A stretch of DNA of 29,730 nt from VGRW01 sp031396695 (GTDB lineage: Bacteria > Myxococcota_A > UBA9160 > SZUA-336), in NCBI GenBank assembly GCA_031396695.1, contig JANNLG010000249.1:1-29730 (forward strand). Reading direction: 5' to 3'. A program made the translations under genes and the position numbers. The notes beneath the pieces are model-generated. The model saw nothing but the letters and a program-made list of their open reading frames with translations. It did not search any database and was not told the origin of the DNA. Shown here in pieces: positions 23,752 to 29,730 of this stretch (its first letter is position 1; the number at the start of each line of letters is the position of its first letter).

Positions 23752-25040
23752 CCCAGCCGCTCGAGGCGCTGTCGGTCTCCAGCCTCGAAACGGTCACCGA
23801 TGTCCGTCCGATAGCGCGCGCTCGGAACGACGACCCGAGCAAGCAGGCGATACGCGTTGGTTTGAGCCGCAGGAACGTCGGCCCCCGTCCCGGTCGCCAC
23901 CAGCACGTAGCCCGATGCCCCGCTCGTCACGAACCCTCCCTGGCTGCGTTCGATCTCCGCAAAGTGGAGATGTCGCTCGGCCGTCGCGTCCAGGCCTCCG
24001 ACGATCGTCACGGGCAGGTCCGCCGCTTCGCTCGGGTCCGTGCTCGCGCGAGGAAATGGGGGTGTCGTGAGAACGACGCCGACGGCGTAGCCGTCCCCCG
24101 TCGCGAACGTCGTGTCAGCAGACCCGAGCATGGCGCGCAGAATGCGCTCCCAGCCATCCGTTTGGAGGGCGTCGAGAATCGCGTAGCCGGGATACCCGAA
24201 GCGACACGTGAACTCGAGCGGCCAGATCCCGTCGTCGTTGACGACCGTGTTCAGGTTGACGTAGCCCTGGTAGCCGCCGCGCGCGAGCAACGGAGCGAGC
24301 TGCAGGAGCGTCTCCTCGAACAGGCGATCGCTGCCTCGATAGGTGACCACGGTGCCCATCTCGCCGGTCAGCTCGCCGAGGTCGCCGTTGAAGAAGCGCT
24401 TGTGTTCCCAGTCGAGGCACGCGGGCCTGATGAATTCGGCTCCGTTGAAGTACGCGCCGACGCCGACTTCGACTCCGCTTACGTGCTCCATCAAGACGAA
24501 ATCTGGCGTGTCGCCGAGCGCCAGCGCGCGTCGATGGCTGTTCAGCATCGCGACCAGATCGACGCCATCGTCCAGCGCACCCACATAGGTGTGCGACGAC
24601 GGACTCTGATGCCCGTTCGGTTTGTACACGTATCTTCCCGGGTGCTCGCGAACGAACGCGATCGCTTCCGCGAAGTCGCGAAATGCCCGAGTCGGAGCGG
24701 TGCGCAGCCCCACTCCTCGCAGCGCCTCCTGGCCGAACGCGCGTTCACCTTCCAGGCGGTCCCCGAGCAGGCCGCCTCCGATCACCGGATAGCCCGCTTC
24801 GCGCAGCTCGTCCTGGAGCGCCCCGTTCTTGGCGGTCTCGAAGACGATGACCCCGTCCTTCCCCGCGCCACGTATCCACGGCAGCGCGTCTCGCCAATCG
24901 TCGACCCGCTCGACCATGCCCCGCAGCACGCGTCGAGCCGCGAGGTCCGCCGCAAACGCCCTCACGGAATGACCCGCTGCGGCGAGCCGCAGGTACATGT
25001 CACCGAGATCCAGCGAATCTCCGATTCCGAGCACCCTCAC
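23709..25040 (-). CDS. PurD-like ATP-grasp ligase
   Basis: The protein has 443 residues from the GTG at 25040 (CGGAAGG nine bases upstream). An N-terminal Rossmann-like part (VLGIGDSLDLGDMYLRLA) precedes the ATP-grasp fold. The ATP-binding lysine strand is YVYKPNGHQS, and there is an EHVSGVEVGVGAYFNG strand. The metal-binding end is NTVVNDDGIWPLEFTCRFG, comparable to the E-x-N-x-R-F-G of GAR synthetase. It is divergent from known PurD in many places: no canonical phosphoribosylamine site is visible, and the E-F-T-C-R replaces E-F-N-x-R. A carboxylate-amine ligase acting on another substrate is likely. It is not beside purine genes. It lies 54 bases from the divergent peroxiredoxin and overlaps the diiron gene at its end. 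Confidence 0.78.
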   Translation of the reverse strand: MRVLGIGDSLDLGDMYLRLAAAGHSVRAFAADLAARRVLRGMVERVDDWRDALPWIRGAGKDGVIVFETAKNGALQDELREAGYPVIGGGLLGDRLEGERAFGQEALRGVGLRTAPTRAFRDFAEAIAFVREHPGRYVYKPNGHQSPSSHTYVGALDDGVDLVAMLNSHRRALALGDTPDFVLMEHVSGVEVGVGAYFNGAEFIRPACLDWEHKRFFNGDLGELTGEMGTVVTYRGSDRLFEETLLQLAPLLARGGYQGYVNLNTVVNDDGIWPLEFTCRFGYPGYAILDALQTDGWERILRAMLGSADTTFATGDGYAVGVVLTTPPFPRASTDPSEAADLPVTIVGGLDATAERHLHFAEIERSQGGFVTSGASGYVLVATGTGADVPAAQTNAYRLLARVVVPSARYRTDIGDRFEAGDRQRLERLGYLPPRKGRGSSSR

Positions 25041-25094
25041 GGAGCGCTGCCTTCCGTCGGGACGAGCGCGCGAGCCCTCACGTAAGATCTCGGA

Positions 25095-25565
25095 ATGGCC
25101 ATCCATGAAGGCAAGCAGGCGCCGGTGTTTACGCTCGCGGATGAATCCGGTCGGCAGGTCAGCCTGAAAGACCTCTCTGGCAAGGACGTCATCCTGTACT
25201 TCTACCCCAAGGACGACACGCCCGGCTGCACGAAGGAAGCCTGCGGCTTTCGAGATCTGTGGAAGCAGATCCAGAAGCGCGGCGCGGTGGTGCTCGGCGT
25301 TTCGCCCGACAGCGCGGAGAAGCACCAGAAATTCCGCGCCAAGTACAAGCTGCCGTTCTCGCTGCTCTCCGATCCCGACCGCGCGGTGATGACGAAGTAC
25401 GGCGCCTTCGGCGAGAAGACGATGTACGGCAAGAAGGTTACGGGCGTGATCCGCTCGACGGTGTGGATCGGCAAGGACGGTGTGGTGCGGAAGCATTGGG
25501 CGCGCGTCGCGAAGGCCGAGACGCATCCGGCGCAGGTGCTCGAGGCGCTCGAAGAAGCGACGTAG
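25095..25565 (+). CDS. bcp: Peroxiredoxin, Bcp/PrxQ type
   Basis: The protein has 156 residues with a full thioredoxin-fold peroxiredoxin. The peroxidatic C45 is in DDTPGCTKEAC and the resolving C50 lies five residues on, the PrxQ/Bcp arrangement with an intramolecular disulfide. The family signatures LYFYPKDDTPG, VLGVSPDS and STVWIGKDGVV follow. It reduces hydrogen peroxide and organic peroxides in the cytoplasm using thioredoxin. The ribosome site before the ATG is weak. It stands alone, divergent from the ATP-grasp gene and 14 bases short of the convergent thioesterase gene. Confidence 0.95.
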   Translation: MAIHEGKQAPVFTLADESGRQVSLKDLSGKDVILYFYPKDDTPGCTKEACGFRDLWKQIQKRGAVVLGVSPDSAEKHQKFRAKYKLPFSLLSDPDRAVMTKYGAFGEKTMYGKKVTGVIRSTVWIGKDGVVRKHWARVAKAETHPAQVLEALEEAT

Positions 25566-25579
25566 ATCTTGGCAACGAA

Positions 25580-26386
25580 TCAGCCCACGCGCGTCGTCGC
25601 CACGTAACACAGGCGCGCGTCAGGTCCGGATTCCCGCACTTCGACGCGCAGCGTCGCGCTGCGCGAGTCGCTGCGCAGCACGCGCGCCTGCGCGCGGAAG
25701 GGCGTGAGCTTGCCGAGCGCCAGGTAGTGGACTTCGAGATCGGTGGTGACGACGGGCGTGCCGAGCAGCGCGCGGCCGTGCGCGACGCTCACCGCGTCGA
25801 CCAGCGCCGCCGCCGCGCCGCCCTGCAGCGCCGACAGGCTGTTCAACACGTAGTCACTCATGTCGAGCTCGACGGATCCCGCCTTCGCGTCGACGACGCG
25901 AATGCCGAGCCGCTCGGCGAATGGCGCGCTGAGGCCCGAGCCCGGCAGCGCGAAGTCGGTCCGCGATTCGGCGAAGTCGCGCGCGTAGACGGGCGTGTCG
26001 GCGCGCCGCTCGAGGATCGCGAAGGTCATCGTCGCGAGCCCCGCTTCGCCGCCCGCGTCATCGGCGAGCGAGACCTCGAGCACCACCGTCTGCCGACCCG
26101 CGCGCAGCACCGAGCCGCGCGCGACCACGTTGCCGCGCTCGAGCGGCGCGAGCAGATGCAGGCTCAAGTCGAGCGTCGCGAGCCAGTTCGGGTGCGCGGC
26201 CTCGAGCGCGAGCCCGCCGCAGTACACGTCCACGAGCGTGGCGAGCGCGCCCGCGCAGACCCCTCCCTGGTCGGTGAGGATCTCGGGCACGATCGGCAGG
26301 AGCGCGTGCCCGCCACCTTCGGCGCGCGCGATCGACATGCGCAGGTCGCGCATCATGTGGTGCGGGGGCGGGTACTCCAGTGGCAC
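25580..26386 (-). CDS. Double-hotdog thioesterase-like protein (PaaI/acyl-CoA thioesterase family)
   Basis: The protein has 268 residues from a GTG at 26386. Two hotdog folds lie in tandem. The first has LTDQGGVCAGALATLVDVYCGG and the second LNSLSALQGGAAAALVDAVSV, each with the G-x-x-A-x-x-x-D helix of PaaI-like thioesterases. Such proteins hydrolyse acyl-CoA thioesters or act as single-chain dimers. An ATG at 26446 would add 20 residues, but it would share CATG with the divergent gene start. The family usually begins near VPLEYPPPHHMMRDLR, so the GTG is preferred. It is divergent from the DUF6285/kinase pair, and both may belong to acyl-CoA or lipid metabolism. Confidence 0.83.
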   Translation of the reverse strand: MPLEYPPPHHMMRDLRMSIARAEGGGHALLPIVPEILTDQGGVCAGALATLVDVYCGGLALEAAHPNWLATLDLSLHLLAPLERGNVVARGSVLRAGRQTVVLEVSLADDAGGEAGLATMTFAILERRADTPVYARDFAESRTDFALPGSGLSAPFAERLGIRVVDAKAGSVELDMSDYVLNSLSALQGGAAAALVDAVSVAHGRALLGTPVVTTDLEVHYLALGKLTPFRAQARVLRSDSRSATLRVEVRESGPDARLCYVATTRVG

Positions 26387-26444
26387 GCGGCGATTCGAGC
26401 AGATGGATTCGCGCTTGTCACGCCGTCCGTGCCAAGCTTGCGCC

Positions 26445-26819
26445 ATGCACGACCGACCCGACGCGACCGAACTGCTCGCGGCGATCGCCGATCTGCTCGA
26501 ACGCGAGGTGATGCCCGCGCTCTCGGGCGGGCTCGAGTACCGAGTGCGCGTCGCGGTCAACCTAGCGCGGATTCTGGAGCGCGAGGCGCGACTCGGACCC
26601 GCAGCGCTCGCGCGCGAGCGAGCGCTGCTCGAGGCGCTGGTCGGCCCCGCGGACGACCTGCTCGCGCTGAACACACGGCTGGTGGCGCGGCTGCGCTCGG
26701 GCGACGTGGATCGCGACTTCGAAAAGCGCGCGCTCGCGGCGCTTCACGAGATCGCGCGCGCGAAGCTCGCGATCGCACGACCCGGCTACGAGCGCTACGA
26801 CTCCGGCGTCGACGCGTGA
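26445..26819 (+). CDS. DUF6285-like protein
   Basis: The protein has 124 residues and is all-helical (LLAAIADLLEREVMPAL, YRVRVAVNLARILEREARLG, then a second helical half). It resembles DUF6285, a small family found just upstream of aminoglycoside-phosphotransferase-like kinases and acyl-CoA dehydrogenases. That is the arrangement here, since the next gene overlaps it by GTGA (26816-26819). Its molecular role is not known; an accessory subunit of the kinase is plausible. No clear ribosome site precedes the ATG. Confidence 0.8.
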   Translation: MHDRPDATELLAAIADLLEREVMPALSGGLEYRVRVAVNLARILEREARLGPAALARERALLEALVGPADDLLALNTRLVARLRSGDVDRDFEKRALAALHEIARAKLAIARPGYERYDSGVDA

Positions 26820-27829
26820 CCCGCCCCGTCGATGAAGGACTCGCCGAGTATCTCGGCGAGCGGTTCGGCCGCGCGGTCTCGATCGAGAACCTGTCCGAAG
26901 CGTCGGCGGGCGCGCGGCGGCGCAACGTGCTGTTCGACGCGGTCTCGAACGATGAGCGGCTCGAGCTGGTGGCGTCGATCACGCCGTCGGCAGCGATCCT
27001 GTTGATGCCGACCGAGACCGAAGCCGGCGCGCTGCGAGTAGCGGAGGAAGCCAAAGTTCCGGTGCCGCACGTGCACTGGGTGTGCACCGACGAGCGCTAC
27101 GTGGGCGGGCCGTTCTTCGTCTCGACCCGCGTCGCGGGCGAGACCGTGCCGCGGCGCGTGCTGCGCCTGGTCGAGCGCGAAGGGATCGGCGCGCGGCTCG
27201 CAGCACAGCTCGGCGACGCCTTCGCGCGCCTGCACGCGGTGCCCGTCGAGCGCGCGCCTGCGGGGCTCACGCGGCCCGACGGCGCGAGCGCGGTCGAGCG
27301 CGCGCTCGAAGCGATGCGCGTGCAGATCGACACGCTCTGGCAGCCGGCGCCCGCGCTCGCGCTCGGCTTGCGCTGGCTCGAACGGCACGCGAGCGACGTG
27401 CCGCGCCGGCTCACGATCGTGCACGGCGACCTGCGCAACGGCAACATCATCGTCGACGCGACGGGCCTGCGCGCGGTGCTCGATTGGGAGGGTACACATC
27501 TCGGTGACCCGATCGAAGATCTCGCCTGGATCTGTCTGCGCACCTGGCGCTTCGGTCAGGACGCGCTCGAGGTGGGCGGCTTCGCGGATCGCGCGGTGCT
27601 CGTCGACGCCTACGAAGCCGCCGGCGGCCGCTTCGACGCGCGCTCGTTCCACTGGTGGAAGGTGCTCGGCACGCTGCGCTGGGGCGCCGGGCTCGCGCGC
27701 CAGGCGATCGGCCACATGGACGGATCGGTGCCCTCGATCGTGATGGCCGCCTCGGGCCGTCGCGTCGCGGAGCTCGAGTTCGACCTACTGACGCTGCTCG
27801 AGCTGCTCGACCAGGAACGCGGCCTCTAG
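26816..27829 (+). CDS. Phosphotransferase family protein (APH-like small-molecule kinase)
   Basis: The protein has 337 residues from a GTG that overlaps the DUF6285 stop. The kinase-like fold has its catalytic loop H-G-D-L-R-N-G-N (IVHGDLRNGNIIVD) and the metal Asp in VLDWEGTHLGDP. Bacterial relatives (ACAD10/11-like) are thought to phosphorylate hydroxy-acyl-CoA or sugar-like molecules rather than antibiotics. The N-lobe Lys/Gly-loop region is degenerate: SEASAGARRRNVLF is in the expected place, but the usual Arg/Lys strand reads LELVASITPS. The gene end overlaps the convergent alpha/beta-hydrolase by 45 bases. Confidence 0.9.
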   Translation: MTRPVDEGLAEYLGERFGRAVSIENLSEASAGARRRNVLFDAVSNDERLELVASITPSAAILLMPTETEAGALRVAEEAKVPVPHVHWVCTDERYVGGPFFVSTRVAGETVPRRVLRLVEREGIGARLAAQLGDAFARLHAVPVERAPAGLTRPDGASAVERALEAMRVQIDTLWQPAPALALGLRWLERHASDVPRRLTIVHGDLRNGNIIVDATGLRAVLDWEGTHLGDPIEDLAWICLRTWRFGQDALEVGGFADRAVLVDAYEAAGGRFDARSFHWWKVLGTLRWGAGLARQAIGHMDGSVPSIVMAASGRRVAELEFDLLTLLELLDQERGL

Positions 27830-28825
27830 GTCGGCGATTCTGTCCGCGAGCGGCGGCGCGTAGATCTCGAAGTGATCGCCCTCGATCGTCTCGATCCGCG
27901 CGGCGGACGCGCGCGAGGCGTAGGCCTCGACCGCCGCGTACGGCACGAAGCGATCGGCGCGCGACGCGACCAGCAGGATCGGCACGCGGATCTCTTCGGC
28001 GCTCGGCGCCGGGTCGTAGTCGTCGAACGTGAACACGGAGTGCGCGACCACGGCGTTGCGATAGGTAGAGCCGGGCGGGACCAGCTTCTCGAAGGCGGCG
28101 AACGCACCGTCGTCGACGATCATGCCGAAGCCGTCGCTCGGCGCGATCGAAGGGATCAGGATCGGCTCGCCGCCGAGGCCCGAGCGCGCGAGGTCCGCCC
28201 AGCCGGTGAACAGCAGGCGCACGAGCCAGCCGACACCGTAGAAGGTCGATTCGCCCTCGGCGGAGCTGTCGAGCAGCGGCGCCTGCGCGACCACCGCGCG
28301 CACGTTGCCGTCCTCGGCCGCCGTGATCAGCGCGTGGCCAGCGCCGAGCGAGCTGCCGAACAGGGCGACCCGCTCGCCATCGGCGTCCGCGAGGCCGCGC
28401 GCGAAGCGCAGCGCTGAGCGCCAGTCCTCGAGCTGGTGCCAGGGATCGACGAGCTGTCGCGACGAGCCGCCGCTCGCGCCGAAGCCGCGGTAGTCGAACA
28501 CGAACGCGGCGAGTCCCGCGCGCGCGAAGCGCTCGGCGAAAAGCGGCAGGCCCACGTCGCGCGTGCCGGCGAAGCCGTGCGCCATCACCACGACCGGCGC
28601 GCGTTCTGCGTTCGCGGGCAGGAACAGCCAGCCGGCGCAGTCCGTGTCGCTGCACGGGAAGCGCAGATCGAGCCGCCGCACGCCGTCCGCGAGCGCGACT
28701 TCGTCACCGGGTGCAGCCGCCGCGACCGGGGCCGCGGCCTCGCCACAAGCGCAGAGCGTCGCCGCGAGCGCGAGAGCCAGGCTCGACGCTCGCGTTCTCG
28801 CTCTCGAACCCCGTTGGAGCGCCAC
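27785..28825 (-). CDS. Exported alpha/beta-hydrolase (possible lipoprotein)
   Basis: The protein has 346 residues from a GTG at 28825, 11 bases after the amidohydrolase stop. An export signal (residues 10-27, SSLALALAATLCAC) ends in a lipobox-like LCAC with C27. The hydrolase core follows with the oxyanion turn VVMAHGFAGT, the nucleophile elbow G-S-S-L-G (ALFGSSLGAGHA), the acid in SRADRFVP and the His in EGDHFEIYA. It resembles dienelactone-hydrolase/BAAT-type or cocaine-esterase-like serine hydrolases. The substrate is unknown. No good ribosome site is seen, so coupling to the upstream gene is likely. Confidence 0.83.
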   Translation of the reverse strand: MALQRGSRARTRASSLALALAATLCACGEAAAPVAAAAPGDEVALADGVRRLDLRFPCSDTDCAGWLFLPANAERAPVVVMAHGFAGTRDVGLPLFAERFARAGLAAFVFDYRGFGASGGSSRQLVDPWHQLEDWRSALRFARGLADADGERVALFGSSLGAGHALITAAEDGNVRAVVAQAPLLDSSAEGESTFYGVGWLVRLLFTGWADLARSGLGGEPILIPSIAPSDGFGMIVDDGAFAAFEKLVPPGSTYRNAVVAHSVFTFDDYDPAPSAEEIRVPILLVASRADRFVPYAAVEAYASRASAARIETIEGDHFEIYAPPLADRIADLEAAFLVEQLEQRQ

Positions 28826-28836
28826 CTGGCGGCGGG

Positions 28837-29730
28837 CTAGCTCGCGCCGCTCGGAACCTCGAACCCGAACAGCTTTGCCGCGTTCAGGCCGAGGATCTTC
28901 GCGCGCTGGTGATCGCTGAGTCCGCCCATGGTGCGCTCGATCGCTTCGGGCGAGTGCGGCCAGGTGCCTTCGTGGTGAGGGTAGTCGTTGGCCCACATGA
29001 AGCAGTCCTCGAGGCCCCACTTCTCGACCAGGTCGAGGCCGGGCGCGTCTTCCTGGAACGACGCAAATCCGTGTCGGCGGAAATACTCGCTCGGCAGCTC
29101 GCGCAGCTTCGGGAACGCCCACATGTGGTGCTTGCGATAGCCCTCGTCCATGGCGGTGAGCGCCCAGGCCACCCAGCCGATGCCCGCCTCGATGGTCGCG
29201 AAGCGGACGCCGGGGAAGCGCTCGAGCACTCCCGACGCGCACAGGTTCACGACCGGCTCGATGGTCGGCGCGAGCGAGTGCGCGACGTAGTTGATCACCG
29301 CTCCGCCCTCGCCGCGCGCGGCGCGCGGGTCGCGCCCGGTCGAGACGTGGAAGGTGATCGGCTTGCCGGTCGCCTGCACGCACGCCCAGAGCCGGTCGAA
29401 CTCGGCGAAGTTGTAGTTGTGGCAGTCGGCGTCGTGCGGGCCCCAGTCGGGCTTGCACGGCAACGTGAAGCCGCGGAAGCCGAGCGCCGCGCAGCGCTCG
29501 ATCTCCGCGATCGCGCCGTCGAGGTCGCCCGTCGCCACGCACGCGATCGGCGAGAGCGCGTGGTTGTACTTCGCGAAGGTCTCCCACGCCCACTCGTTGT
29601 AGACGCGGCACATCGCGTTCGCGAACACCGGGTCGGGCGTCGCCCACATCGAGAGGCCCTTGTTCGGAAAGATCACCTCGGCGTCGACGCCGTCGCGCGC
29701 CAGGTCGCGCAGGCGCTGCTCGGGATCGGC
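28837..29730 (-). CDS. Amidohydrolase 2 family protein, 5' end outside the window
   Basis: The frame is open from the window edge, giving 297 residues; an in-frame GTG at 29676 is not the true start, because RDGVDAEVIFPNKGL upstream is family-like. Metal-site elements of the PF04909 TIM-barrel are visible: a strand-5 His in ITFHVSTGRD, and a late Asp/His pair in MWANDYPHHEGTWP. The N-terminal H-x-H lies outside. Such enzymes decarboxylate or hydrolyse ring compounds (ACMSD/OHCU-type). The adjacent alpha/beta-hydrolase, 11 bases downstream, suggests a shared catabolic unit. Confidence 0.92.
   Translation of the reverse strand, partial: ADPEQRLRDLARDGVDAEVIFPNKGLSMWATPDPVFANAMCRVYNEWAWETFAKYNHALSPIACVATGDLDGAIAEIERCAALGFRGFTLPCKPDWGPHDADCHNYNFAEFDRLWACVQATGKPITFHVSTGRDPRAARGEGGAVINYVAHSLAPTIEPVVNLCASGVLERFPGVRFATIEAGIGWVAWALTAMDEGYRKHHMWAFPKLRELPSEYFRRHGFASFQEDAPGLDLVEKWGLEDCFMWANDYPHHEGTWPHSPEAIERTMGGLSDHQRAKILGLNAAKLFGFEVPSGAS

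Noticed and set aside
1..29730. Search for tRNA, rRNA, CRISPR arrays, insertion sequences and prophage genes
   Set aside because: No cloverleaf-like clusters, regularly spaced repeats, transposase or integrase motifs, or phage structural proteins were seen by eye.

Overview
The window is very GC-rich (by eye about two thirds G+C or more) and densely coded, with short gaps and several overlapping gene ends. The gene content points to a Gram-negative bacterium with an outer membrane: a LolA-like periplasmic protein paired with an MMPL/RND transporter, lipoproteins, a BON-domain protein and a membrane-anchored lytic transglycosylase. Together with the DUF6285/phosphotransferase pair and the amidohydrolase, this would fit an uncultured deltaproteobacterial or Myxococcota-like lineage. 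That placement is inference, because no rRNA or other marker gene lies here. I found no tRNA, rRNA, CRISPR array, transposase or prophage gene.

Layout. Positions 1-341 hold the 3' end of a probable Gfo/Idh/MocA oxidoreductase. After a gap rich in inverted repeats comes a three-gene unit (607-2502): an ArsR-ArsC fusion, a VOC/glyoxalase protein and a DUF998 membrane protein, behind an AT-rich promoter. A 946-residue secreted alkaline-phosphatase-superfamily protein follows (2549-5389). On the minus strand a lytic-transglycosylase frame runs without a stop into a short-chain dehydrogenase (7077-5386). Divergent from it is a 991-residue membrane-anchored helical-repeat protein (7259-10234).

From 10231 to 15856 the minus strand carries a CDP-alcohol phosphatidyltransferase with two small membrane proteins, a DUF1330 protein, and a LolA-like protein plus an MMPL transporter with a C-terminal cyclic-nucleotide-binding domain. 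On the plus strand follow a penicillin-binding transpeptidase (15962-17494) and a stress-type pair (BON lipoprotein, glycine-zipper protein) that ends in a strong terminator. A large-subunit catalase faces that terminator.

The last third has a lipase, a methyltransferase overlapping a heme-oxygenase-like diiron protein, a convergent PurD-like ATP-grasp ligase, a Bcp peroxiredoxin, a double-hotdog thioesterase, DUF6285 plus an aminoglycoside-phosphotransferase-like kinase, an alpha/beta hydrolase and an amidohydrolase cut by the window end.

Themes: envelope maintenance (transglycosylase, PBP, LolA/MMPL, phospholipid synthase) and oxidative stress (catalase, Bcp, BON pair). The places most worth a second look are the transglycosylase/dehydrogenase read-through, the ArsR-ArsC unit with a cysteine-free HTH half, the transporter fused to a cNMP domain, and the methyltransferase/diiron/ATP-grasp neighbourhood.
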